From Flavobacterium sangjuense (lineage in GTDB: Bacteria; Bacteroidota; Bacteroidia; Flavobacteriales; Flavobacteriaceae), in the NCBI RefSeq assembly GCF_004797125.1, contig NZ_CP038810.1, positions 1,364,001-1,428,000 on the forward strand: 64,000 nucleotides of DNA, given 5' to 3'. Positions within the stretch are counted from its first letter, which is position 1. Each line of letters begins with the position of its first letter. Positions 1 through 10,611 of this stretch are shown here, piece after piece. The notes beneath the pieces were generated by a model. The model ran no database searches. It saw nothing but the letters and a program-made list of their open reading frames with translations, and was not told the origin of the DNA. The translations under genes and the position numbers were made by a program.

Positions 1-3000
1 TCCGACTCGGCAAAAACGCCAATGTCAATATAATCAGCAATAGACGTAGCCGTTTCTTTTCCCAAAGCATTGGAACGGAATTTCTCGGAAGTGGTTTCAA
101 TAGTCACTTCATATTCTGCACCTACTTTTTTTGATGTCACTTTCAACGTTCGATTAGAGAATAAAGTGATGTTTTCAAACAAATCCGGAATCAGGTAACT
201 CAGACTGTCAGGTGTAACTTTTCTAAATTCATTCACGGCATCAATTGATGTTGGATAGGCTGGGTTTTTGTATGCAAATTTTTCAATTAAATTATGCAAA
301 GCAGCATTCAAATTTTTCTCCCCTATCATTTCTTTGAAATAATACAATACCACACTAGCTTTATTGTAGTGAATGTATTGTTGGCTCTCCGTTTTTATGA
401 TTGGATTTTCACCCTCAAATTCGCTGCTTCTGCCTCGTAAATAATCATTCATTTCATATTCCAAGAACTTTTTCATTTTGTCTTTGCCATATTCTTTTTC
501 CATCACCATCAAAGCTGAATACTGTGAGAAACCTTCGCTCATCATTTCACTACCCTGCATATTGGAACCACAAATCTGATGCGCCCAATATTGATGTCCC
601 ATTTCGTGTGCCACGACATAAAAGACCATATCAATATCATCTTTAGTAACATCGCGTAAATCAGTAATGAAACCAATTCCTTCGCTATACGGCATAGTGC
701 CCGGGAAAGCCTGAGCAAAACTGCCATATCTCGGAAATTCTAAAATGCGGCATTGCTTGTGATAGTATGGACCAAAGTTAGTGGTGTAATATTCCAATGC
801 TTTCTGCATGCTTTTCATCATGTTTGGGACATTGACAGCGTGTTGTTTGTCGTAATAGACTTCGAGGTCAATACCGTTCCATTTTTTGCGCACCACTTGA
901 TAATCAGCTGAAATGAAGGAATAGAAGTTCAGTGATTTTTGGTCGAGTTTGTAGCTGAAATATTTTCTGCCATTAGCTTCCCAACTTTTTAGCAACGAAC
1001 CTGGAGCTATTGCGGTTTGGTCTTTAGAAGTGCTGATGGTAGTGTTTACTTCAACCCAATCCGAGTCGCTGCTGATGTAAGTATTGCTTCGGGCAGCTAA
1101 ATCGTTTTCATCCAGTTTTGGCATACGATCGCGCTTTGGTAACTTGCGTTTAATACGTAGGTTTTTATCGGATATCTCATAATCTCTGTTATAGCCAAAA
1201 GAAGGTAAAATATCTTTGTTGTTAAAGAATGTTCCGTTTTGAGTCAGTTGTGTAAAGCTTACTTCGTTCTCAAATCCTTTGGTGATACTGGATAAATTGA
1301 CAGTGATTTTTATCGAATCATTCGATGCTAATGGTTTGTTTAGCTTGTAAATTCGATAGTTTAAATCGTCATCTTTCAACTTTAATTTCGAATTTGGAAT
1401 TGTGAGCTTAATGCTGTCAGTCAGTAGAGGCAAAGTAAAATGCAATTCACTAATAGGCTTATTTGATTTGTTTTTTGCCCAAGCTTCGACTTTGGCGTGC
1501 ATGTTTCTTTCGGACGGAAAAATATCAATAGTGTAGTTGAATTTATAAAAACGCGGCTGATTCAGCGTTTCATACTTTTTGTATTTGGTTTCATAGCTTA
1601 CCTGACTGTTTTCGACTTCCTCTGATGATTCATACGTGTTTAACACTTTGGTATTATAAAAAACAAAGCTTCCACAAAGTATAAAGGCTAACACACCTAT
1701 CGCAAGACCAACTTTACTTTTCTTAAATTGTAATCTGGCAGCGTGTAAGCGGTGTTTGAAATCAACTTCTTTACCTCTAACATAAAAGGCTAAAACCACA
1801 AAGCAAAGCACTACACAGAATAATCCCCAATACAAATTGAACCAAATTGTTGAAGGAATGAAAGGGCCGTAGCCATTCATATCAGAGTATGTAATGTCTG
1901 GTTTAGCATTGAATTTTACCATATTGGTGCTGATTTCTAATAAACCCCAAACAAATCCGTTAACAACAATAAACATCACAAACGCAAAATAAGCCACATA
2001 CCTATTATTAATCAGATAATGGAATAACAACGACAAAATAACCAAGTAGGAGTAGCTCAAAAGTTTGATAACCAATAACGATTTGATGTAGACATCAAGG
2101 TCATAACGAGTATAGCCATGCAGGGTTTGCGCAATTACTCCAACCACTATTGTAACCACCAATACCGTAGCAATAGCAAAAATAATTGCCAGGACTTTGG
2201 AAGCAAATAAACTAATCGTTTGAATTGGCGTAGCATCCTGAATTTCGTTAATCTTAGCATCGCGCTCTTTCCAAACTAAAACACCGGTATAAAACGTTAT
2301 AAATCCAATCATGAACAGCATAAACGAACCTTCAATAATGTCCACTATATCATAAGTTACCGGATATTGGACAGCACCATAACGACCTGAAAAACTGGTC
2401 AGATTGGTAATCAATAAAATCATTCCGATAGAAACAATAATTATAAAGGTTGGGTTTTTTATTACCGCTTTAATCTCAAATTTCACCAAACTCCAAAAAG
2501 TGGAAAACGAAAAAACTCCGGCTTTGGTTGGCAAAAAATCTGTATTTGAAATAGAAGGAATTGCATCTTTTTTGCTGATTTTTTCTTTTTTGGCTTTAAC
2601 GTTTTTGGTGTTAAATGAAAAACGATAGTATACAAGAATTAGTATCCCAATCATAATAGTCAACCAAACGGCTCGGTTAATCAGTAATTCACCGTGAAGT
2701 GAAACCGCACTAGTGTTCTTTTCATCCACCGTTAGATATTTGGTCATAATTTCAAAAGGCTTTGCGCCAAAAGGATCCAAAATATTGGCCAACCATTCCT
2801 TTTGAATGTCTCGGGTGAAAATTTCGGAAACCGCGTAGAAAACCAATATCAACATTGAACCAATAAAAGAAATAATGTTGCTTCGGAAGATTATTGCCAG
2901 AGAAAACAGCATAACCCCGGAAATAATTACATTAGGAATACCAAAGTTGATAATGCCATATAAATGTCCGGACCAATCGGTTTCACCAAAACGTTCCGCC

Positions 3001-3410
3001 GGAGCCATGTCAAAAATTGGAGCAAGAAAAGAACCTAAAAGTGCTCCCACAGAAATCCCTAATAATGGAATTACAGAAACCATTGCAGCTCCAATAAATT
3101 TTCCGAAGAAATAATCTCTTTTTTTGATTGGAGACGTAAAGATAAATTGGTACATGCCATATTGAAAATCGCGGTTGGCTGTGGCGTTCATAAAGGCAGT
3201 TGTCATCAAAAGGCAAATGGTTGAGAACACACCATAATATTGTTCAATAACAAAAGGCGCATTTTTGTGTGTGTTTCCAACACCGCCACCAATAGTAACA
3301 TGCTCAGAAGCTACGGCAAAAAATACGAGTAAGCCGTTGATGAAAAAAAAGATCCATACCATTGGCGTTTTTAGCCAATATTTGAGTTCGAATTGTATAA
3401 ATTTCCACAT
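1..3410 (-). CDS. ABC transporter permease fused to M1-family aminopeptidase (C-terminus outside window)
   Basis: This is an open frame from an ATG at 3408-3410 to the left edge, about 1136 codons with no stop, so the C-terminus is missing. The N-terminal half (roughly residues 1-600) reads as ABC-2-type permease: many hydrophobic segments separated by short charged loops. The C-terminal part is an M1 gluzincin. HEMGH lies at 594-608, followed by QYWAHQ and then the third-ligand segment SEGFSQY, so the zinc site looks intact. The gene follows the ABC ATPase (3430-4299) in the same direction with 19 bases between them, so the two probably form one exporter operon. Permease/M1 fusions of about 1200 residues are familiar in Bacteroidota, but the substrate is unknown. 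Linking peptidase activity to export is inference. Confidence 0.85.
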   Translation of the reverse strand, partial: MWKFIQFELKYWLKTPMVWIFFFINGLLVFFAVASEHVTIGGGVGNTHKNAPFVIEQYYGVFSTICLLMTTAFMNATANRDFQYGMYQFIFTSPIKKRDYFFGKFIGAAMVSVIPLLGISVGALLGSFLAPIFDMAPAERFGETDWSGHLYGIINFGIPNVIISGVMLFSLAIIFRSNIISFIGSMLILVFYAVSEIFTRDIQKEWLANILDPFGAKPFEIMTKYLTVDEKNTSAVSLHGELLINRAVWLTIMIGILILVYYRFSFNTKNVKAKKEKISKKDAIPSISNTDFLPTKAGVFSFSTFWSLVKFEIKAVIKNPTFIIIVSIGMILLITNLTSFSGRYGAVQYPVTYDIVDIIEGSFMLFMIGFITFYTGVLVWKERDAKINEIQDATPIQTISLFASKVLAIIFAIATVLVVTIVVGVIAQTLHGYTRYDLDVYIKSLLVIKLLSYSYLVILSLLFHYLINNRYVAYFAFVMFIVVNGFVWGLLEISTNMVKFNAKPDITYSDMNGYGPFIPSTIWFNLYWGLFCVVLCFVVLAFYVRGKEVDFKHRLHAARLQFKKSKVGLAIGVLAFILCGSFVFYNTKVLNTYESSEEVENSQVSYETKYKKYETLNQPRFYKFNYTIDIFPSERNMHAKVEAWAKNKSNKPISELHFTLPLLTDSIKLTIPNSKLKLKDDDLNYRIYKLNKPLASNDSIKITVNLSSITKGFENEVSFTQLTQNGTFFNNKDILPSFGYNRDYEISDKNLRIKRKLPKRDRMPKLDENDLAARSNTYISSDSDWVEVNTTISTSKDQTAIAPGSLLKSWEANGRKYFSYKLDQKSLNFYSFISADYQVVRKKWNGIDLEVYYDKQHAVNVPNMMKSMQKALEYYTTNFGPYYHKQCRILEFPRYGSFAQAFPGTMPYSEGIGFITDLRDVTKDDIDMVFYVVAHEMGHQYWAHQICGSNMQGSEMMSEGFSQYSALMVMEKEYGKDKMKKFLEYEMNDYLRGRSSEFEGENPIIKTESQQYIHYNKASVVLYYFKEMIGEKNLNAALHNLIEKFAYKNPAYPTSIDAVNEFRKVTPDSLSYLIPDLFENITLFSNRTLKVTSKKVGAEYEVTIETTSEKFRSNALGKETATSIADYIDIGVFAES

Positions 3411-3429
3411 AAGATTGTCGTTCTAAAAT

Positions 3430-4299
3430 TTATACTAAAGCATTGAGTTTGGCAAAAAATACGTCTTCAAGATTTTCTTCGGCTTTCACAAAACCAGCTA
3501 CCGGATTTTCAGAAAAAATATGAATCAAAGGTTGTCCGCCCACAAGTTTGTTGGAAATGACCTGATGTTCTTCCTGATATTTGGACAATTCCTGTTTCGG
3601 AACTTTTTTCTCCCAGACTTTGCCCCGCACTTCTAATAAAGCATCATCGGTATTGCCGGCAAAAAGCACTCGGCCTTTATCCACAACTGCCATTTGTGTA
3701 CACAATTCGCGTACATCCTGTACAATGTGAGTGGAAAGAATTACGATAGTGTTTTCACCAATTTCACTCAAAATGTTATAGAATCTGTTTCGTTCTCCCG
3801 GATCTAAACCTGCTGTAGGTTCATCTACAATTACCAGTTTTGGAGAACCAATCAAACATTGTGCAATACCAAAACGCTGGCGCATTCCACCACTATAGCT
3901 GCTTACGGCATTTTTGCGATGTTCCCAAAGATTAACTTTCACAAGCAACTGTTCAATCATTTGCTTTCTGTCGGCTTTGTTTTCAAAACCTTTTAGTAAG
4001 GCTAAGTTGTCAAGTAAATCTACTGCGGTTGTTCGAGGATAAACACCAAATTCCTGAGGTAGATAACCCAATATTTTGCGTACGGCTTGTTTGTCATTCA
4101 ATACATCAATATCGCCCAAAGTAATGGAACCACTATCGGCATCCTGAAGCGTTGCTATGGTTCGCATTAGTGAAGATTTTCCGGCACCGTTTGGTCCAAG
4201 TAACCCAAACATTCCTTTTGGTATTGTTAGCGAGACATTATCTAAAGCATGTACGCCGTTGCTGTATTTTTTGTCTAAATCTTTAATGAGTAATTCCAT
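3430..4299 (-). CDS. ABC transporter ATP-binding protein
   Basis: This is a 289-residue nucleotide-binding subunit. Walker A reads GPNGAGKS near residue 36, the signature is YSGGMRQR near residue 140, and Walker B is VIVDEPTAGLDP, followed by a switch histidine in LSTHIVQD. The C-terminal 70 residues form the usual accessory tail of ABC-2 exporters. It is the first gene of a two-gene minus-strand operon with the permease/M1 fusion. It should energise that permease at the inner membrane. The transported substrate cannot be read from the sequence. Confidence 0.93.
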   Translation of the reverse strand: MELLIKDLDKKYSNGVHALDNVSLTIPKGMFGLLGPNGAGKSSLMRTIATLQDADSGSITLGDIDVLNDKQAVRKILGYLPQEFGVYPRTTAVDLLDNLALLKGFENKADRKQMIEQLLVKVNLWEHRKNAVSSYSGGMRQRFGIAQCLIGSPKLVIVDEPTAGLDPGERNRFYNILSEIGENTIVILSTHIVQDVRELCTQMAVVDKGRVLFAGNTDDALLEVRGKVWEKKVPKQELSKYQEEHQVISNKLVGGQPLIHIFSENPVAGFVKAEENLEDVFFAKLNALV

Positions 4300-4495
4300 A
4301 GTAGCTGATTGGTTTTGAGTGATTTTTGACCGATTAGACGGCTCGATATGTAATTTTGTTACAGTATAGTTTTAACAATACTACAAAAAATAAATGGGAA
4401 ATCTTAATAGAATTCTGATTTTTAGGTTTAAATTTTTAGGTATGTTTTCTGCATAAAACTTACCAATTCCATTTTTTATTTTGAATCGAGAATAG

Positions 4496-4503
4496 TACTT
4501 TTG
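4496..4503 (+). promoter_or_regulatory. TAnnTTTG (-7) element of guaA, abutting the start codon
   Basis: TACTTTTG is a perfect match to the Bacteroidota -7 consensus TAnnTTTG and ends three bases before the guaA ATG at 4507. No TTG is seen at the preferred 17-23 base distance; that position holds a T-run. Transcription would start at or within a few bases of the ATG, implying a leaderless or nearly leaderless mRNA. Confidence 0.55.
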
Positions 4504-4506
4504 CAC

Positions 4507-6033
4507 ATGCAACACAACGTACTTATTTTAGATTTCGGTTCGCAATACACACAACTTATTGCGAGAAGAGTTCGGGAATTAAATATATTCTGCGAAATCT
4601 TCCCTTACAATCATTTTCCAACTGATTTATCGCCCTACAAAGCAGTCATCCTTGGCGGAAGTCCTTATTCTGTTCGCTCAGAAGACGCTTTGCAAATCGA
4701 TTTGTCCAATATTCGAGGCAAATTGCCGCTGCTCGCGGTATGTTATGGCGCCCAATATTTGGCACATTTTTCAGGTGGAGAAGTAGCCGCTTCCAATATT
4801 AGAGAATATGGAAGAGCAAATTTATCCTATATTAAAGAAGAAGTTTTCTTTGAAAATGTAAATGTGAATTCACAAGTTTGGATGAGCCACAGTGACACCA
4901 TCAAACACTTACCAACTAATGGTGTGAAATTGGCCAGTACCAAAGATGTCGAAAACGCAGCTTATAAAATCGATGGCGAAACAACTTATGCCATTCAGTT
5001 TCATCCCGAAGTTTATCATTCTACAGATGGGAAACAAATCCTTGAGAACTTTTTGGTTAAGATTGCACACGTTCCACAGAACTTTACACCAAACGCTTTT
5101 GTAGAAGATTGCGTTAAAGAATTACAGGAAAAAGTAAAAGGTGACAAAGTCGTACTTGGACTTTCAGGCGGTGTAGATTCTACGGTAGCGGCGGTTTTGC
5201 TGCACAAAGCTATTGGCAAAAACCTCTATTGTATTTTTGTTAATAATGGTTTGCTTCGTAAAAATGAATTCGAAAATGTTCTGCACCAATACAAAGACAT
5301 GGGTTTAAATGTAAAAGGTGTCGATGCTACAGCCAGATTCATGACTGCATTAGATGGACTTGAAGATCCGGAAGCAAAAAGAAAAGCCATTGGTAATGCT
5401 TTTATCGAAGTTTTTGACGAAGAAGCACATTTAATTGAAGATGTAACCTGGTTGGCTCAAGGCACCATTTATCCTGACGTAATCGAATCGGTTTCGGTAA
5501 AAGGACCATCAGCAACCATCAAATCACATCATAACGTTGGCGGTTTACCTGATTATATGAAGCTCAAAATAGTGGAGCCTTTGCGTATGTTATTTAAAGA
5601 TGAAGTGCGTAGAGTTGGTAAAACATTGGGCATCGACCCGGAACTTTTGGGCAGGCATCCATTTCCAGGACCAGGATTATCGATTAGAATTTTGGGTGCC
5701 ATCACACCTGAAAAAGTTAGAATACTACAGGAAGTTGACGCTGTTTTTATCAACGGATTAAAAGAGCACGGATTGTACGATAAAGTATGGCAGGCCGGAG
5801 CGATTTTACTTCCTGTAAATAGTGTTGGAGTGATGGGTGATGAGCGTACTTATGAGAAGGTAGTGGCGCTGAGAGCTGTAGAATCAACCGATGGGATGAC
5901 AGCGGATTGGGTTCATTTACCGTATGAATTTTTGATGAAAATCTCAAACGAGATTATAAATAAAGTAAAAGGTGTAAATAGAGTAGTGTATGATATAAGC
6001 TCCAAACCACCAGCAACAATCGAATGGGAATAG
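4507..6033 (+). CDS. guaA: GMP synthase (glutamine-hydrolysing)
   Basis: GMP synthase converts XMP to GMP using ATP and ammonia from glutamine. The class-I glutamine amidotransferase domain comes first: DFGSQYTQL near residue 9, nucleophile Cys79 in AVCYGAQY, and the His/Glu pair in FHPEVYH. The PP-loop ATP pyrophosphatase follows ([13 protein letters not shown] near residue 218), then the dimerisation domain ending [10 protein letters not shown]. The length of 508 residues is normal for the family. I use the ATG at 4507, giving [10 protein letters not shown]. An in-frame TTG two codons upstream lies inside the -7 promoter element and is not a likely start. Confidence 0.97.
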   Translation: MQHNVLILDFGSQYTQLIARRVRELNIFCEIFPYNHFPTDLSPYKAVILGGSPYSVRSEDALQIDLSNIRGKLPLLAVCYGAQYLAHFSGGEVAASNIREYGRANLSYIKEEVFFENVNVNSQVWMSHSDTIKHLPTNGVKLASTKDVENAAYKIDGETTYAIQFHPEVYHSTDGKQILENFLVKIAHVPQNFTPNAFVEDCVKELQEKVKGDKVVLGLSGGVDSTVAAVLLHKAIGKNLYCIFVNNGLLRKNEFENVLHQYKDMGLNVKGVDATARFMTALDGLEDPEAKRKAIGNAFIEVFDEEAHLIEDVTWLAQGTIYPDVIESVSVKGPSATIKSHHNVGGLPDYMKLKIVEPLRMLFKDEVRRVGKTLGIDPELLGRHPFPGPGLSIRILGAITPEKVRILQEVDAVFINGLKEHGLYDKVWQAGAILLPVNSVGVMGDERTYEKVVALRAVESTDGMTADWVHLPYEFLMKISNEIINKVKGVNRVVYDISSKPPATIEWE

Positions 6034-6078
6034 TTTTTGTTAACACAAAAAAGTTAATGAAAAAATTAGCAATTTATA

Positions 6079-6106
6079 TTGTGTTAAAAAAGATTTGTTA
6101 ACTTTA
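6079..6106 (+). promoter_or_regulatory. Possible promoter of the LysM gene
   Basis: TTG at 6079-6081 is separated by 17 bases from TAACTTTA at 6099-6106, which matches TAnnTTTG at all fixed positions except the last (A for G). It lies 23 bases before the ATG at 6130. The match is moderate. Confidence 0.35.
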
Positions 6107-6129
6107 GACGTTAAATAAACATTAAGTAA

Positions 6130-8181
6130 ATGAAAAACCGTATTCTTTTTTCAATATTTCTAACTATGTTTTCCTTTGTTTTTACAGTTTCTGCAAAACA
6201 GGAAAAATATACGAAACATACTGTTGCCAAAGGAGAAACTATCAATATGATAGCTCAAAAATATAAGGTTACTCCCTATGATATTTATAGTTTAAATCCA
6301 GATTCTCAAAACGGAATTCAATTGAACAGTGTTTTGTTGATTCCGGCCTCAGCTTCGGTAGTGGTTATCCATTCATCTCAAAATGCAACACAAACCAGCA
6401 ATCCAAATTCACATTTAGTGCAACCCAAAGAAACGTTGTACAGCATTTCAAAACAATATGGAGTTACTATTGATGCACTAAAAGCGGCAAATGGAGATTT
6501 ATTAAATAATGGTTTGAAGATTGGACAGAATATTAAAATCCCAACTTCGGGTAGCGGACAAAATGTTGCTGCTTCAAAACCTGTAGAAACTCCGAAAGTA
6601 GTTGCTCCTGTAGTTTCAAAGCCTGCCGTTGTAAAAGCAGCACCAAAGGTTGAAGCACCAAAAGGAGAAACCACCTATCACATCATTGAACCAAAGGAAA
6701 CAAAATATGGTATTTCTAAAAAGTACGGAATGACCATTCCCGAATTGGAACGTTTAAATCCGGCAATTGTGAATGATTTTCCTATTGGTTTTAAACTTGT
6801 TGTTTCAGGCAATGTTGTAAATCAAGCTGTTTTAGAAACACCTAAACCAGCAGTTGAAACACCAAAACCAGTAGCCGAAACAGCGACAGCTGAAACGACA
6901 AGTACTAAAAAATATTTAGAAGAATATGTGGTTAAACCAAAAGAAACCATTGCAACTATTGCCAATGATTATGGAATATCCGAGCAGGAATTGATTTCTC
7001 TAAATCCCGAATTGAAAAGAGGAATTAAATTAGGAATGATACTCCGTGTGCCCAAAGGACAGCGAAAAGAACCTGTCAAAAAAGAACAGGGAAATTTACT
7101 AAAAACAATCAACACTAATGCGAGGAAACAACTCGCATTACTTTTGCCTTTTAATATTTCAAAAATTGAAAGCGACACTATAAATTCGACACAAGCCAGA
7201 TTGAAAAAAGATAAATTCCTGAATTTGACTTTGGATTTCTATTCGGGTGCTTTGATGGCGATTGATTCAGCTAAAGTTTTAGGGATGAATGTCGATATCA
7301 AAATTTTAGATTCTCAGGAAACTAAAAACTCATCCAACGTAGCTACTTTGGTCCAACAAAATAATCTTCAAAGCATGGATGCTATTGTCGGACCATTTTA
7401 TCAATCTAATGTCGAAAAATTAGCCGAACTGCTTGAGCCAACAAAAACTCCGGTTATTTCTCCACTATCAAAAGAAAGTGGAAAAAAATATACCAATTTG
7501 TACCAATCGATGCCTTCAGCAGAGTTGTTGCGAAGCTCAATTTTTGACTTTATGAAAGCCAAAAGCGGCAATATTATCGCCGTTGTTGATAACAAAAAAG
7601 GAAGTGTAAAACAGTACATTCAGGAAATGCAGCCCAATGTTAGAATTGCGGGTTTGAGCCCTAAAGGAACTTTTGTTGCCGATAGTTTAAAAGTCCTGTT
7701 CCAAAAAGACAAACTCAATTATGTGGTTTTAGCTTCTGAAAGTACTGGAATGATTCTGGCCACAACTTCTGCAATGTTAGCGGCACAAAAAGAGTATCAG
7801 GTGCAGCTTGTGATTTTGGAACAAAACGACACCTTTGATTTTGAGGAAATTTCATTAACGCGATTAACCAAATTGAAACTTCTCTATCCATCACTTTCCA
7901 GACCAAACGAAACTGATGAAGCCAATCAGTTTGATGCAAAGTATAAAAAGATAAATAAAATTATACCCAACCAATACGCCATTCGAGGTTTTGATGTAAC
8001 GTTTGATACGTTACTACGATTGTCGCAGGACAAAACTTTTGAAGAGACCATTCAGGTTTCACCATCAGAACAAATAGAAAACAAATTTGATTATGTTCAA
8101 AATGCAACTTATGGTTATTCCAATAACGGAATTTACATTTTGTATTACGACACCGATTTAACCATAAAAGAAGCATTGTAA
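6130..8181 (+). CDS. LysM repeat protein with type-1 periplasmic-binding (LpoA-like) domain
   Basis: This is a 683-residue exported protein. An N-terminal signal peptide (residues 1-22, ending VSA) is followed by four LysM peptidoglycan-binding repeats at about 28-72, 95-137, 182-226 and 265-308. Each shows the KET-I-YGI...L..LNP pattern, and the linkers are Pro/Val/Lys/Ala-rich. From about residue 334 the sequence changes to a type-1 periplasmic-binding fold (LALLLPFNIS, DFYSGALMAIDS, AIVGPFYQSN, VISPLSKES). This layout suggests a wall-bound sensor or a regulator of peptidoglycan synthesis comparable to LpoA. The functional analogy is inference. Its stop codon overlaps the start of the OsmC gene by one base, so the two are probably co-transcribed. 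Confidence 0.9.
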   Translation: MKNRILFSIFLTMFSFVFTVSAKQEKYTKHTVAKGETINMIAQKYKVTPYDIYSLNPDSQNGIQLNSVLLIPASASVVVIHSSQNATQTSNPNSHLVQPKETLYSISKQYGVTIDALKAANGDLLNNGLKIGQNIKIPTSGSGQNVAASKPVETPKVVAPVVSKPAVVKAAPKVEAPKGETTYHIIEPKETKYGISKKYGMTIPELERLNPAIVNDFPIGFKLVVSGNVVNQAVLETPKPAVETPKPVAETATAETTSTKKYLEEYVVKPKETIATIANDYGISEQELISLNPELKRGIKLGMILRVPKGQRKEPVKKEQGNLLKTINTNARKQLALLLPFNISKIESDTINSTQARLKKDKFLNLTLDFYSGALMAIDSAKVLGMNVDIKILDSQETKNSSNVATLVQQNNLQSMDAIVGPFYQSNVEKLAELLEPTKTPVISPLSKESGKKYTNLYQSMPSAELLRSSIFDFMKAKSGNIIAVVDNKKGSVKQYIQEMQPNVRIAGLSPKGTFVADSLKVLFQKDKLNYVVLASESTGMILATTSAMLAAQKEYQVQLVILEQNDTFDFEEISLTRLTKLKLLYPSLSRPNETDEANQFDAKYKKINKIIPNQYAIRGFDVTFDTLLRLSQDKTFEETIQVSPSEQIENKFDYVQNATYGYSNNGIYILYYDTDLTIKEAL

Positions 8182-8585
8182 TGGCAACATCAATCGTTAG
8201 ATATTTAGGCGAATTGCGAACTTCGTCAATGCACATGCAATCCGGAACCGAAATCATTACCGATGCACCACTAGACAATCACGGAAAAGGAGAAGCATTT
8301 TCGCCAACCGATATGGTAGCGAATTCACTTGCAACCTGCATGATTACTATCATGGGGATTAAAGCCCGCGATATGGATATTGAATTGAAAGGAACAACTG
8401 CAGAAGTAACCAAAGTTATGGCTGCTGATCCAAGAAGGATTTCTGAAATTCACATTCACTTTGAGATGAACCATGCTGCTGATGATAAAACCAAAACCAT
8501 TTTGGAAAGAGCAGGACTGACTTGTCCGGTTATGTTCAGCCTGCATCCAGATATCAAAAAGGAAATTACTTTTAATTGGAAGTAG
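8181..8585 (+). CDS. OsmC/Ohr-family thiol peroxidase-like protein
   Basis: This 134-residue protein has the OsmC fold. The two conserved cysteines are in SLATCMITIMGIKARD and GLTCPVMFSLHPDI, spaced as in OsmC/Ohr hydroperoxide reductases, with the conserved Arg/Glu region DADPRRISEI-like between them. It starts in a TAATG junction with the preceding LysM gene, which supports translational coupling. It is probably cytoplasmic and reduces organic peroxides. The subgroup (OsmC, Ohr or YhfA-like) is not resolved by eye. Confidence 0.9.
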   Translation: MATSIVRYLGELRTSSMHMQSGTEIITDAPLDNHGKGEAFSPTDMVANSLATCMITIMGIKARDMDIELKGTTAEVTKVMAADPRRISEIHIHFEMNHAADDKTKTILERAGLTCPVMFSLHPDIKKEITFNWK

Positions 8586-8679
8586 AAAAAGAAAATAGAG
8601 AAGAGAACATAGAATATAGATTTCTTTTTTCAGCATAATTGTCTTTTCTCTTTCATCTTTTTTCTATTCTCTTTTTTAA

Positions 8680-10583
<1,904 letters not shown>

Positions 10584-10611
10584 AGGAACCGAAACAGGTT
10601 CAGCAGTACTT

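Noticed and set aside
4501..4506. TTG start for guaA two codons upstream
   Set aside because: It lies within the -7 promoter box. The ATG at 4507 gives the normal GuaA N-terminus.
6040..6087. Inverted repeat TTAACACAA ... TTGTGTTAA after guaA as a terminator
   Set aside because: The arms are nine AT-rich bases, the loop is about 30 bases and there is no T-run, so a terminator is not supported.
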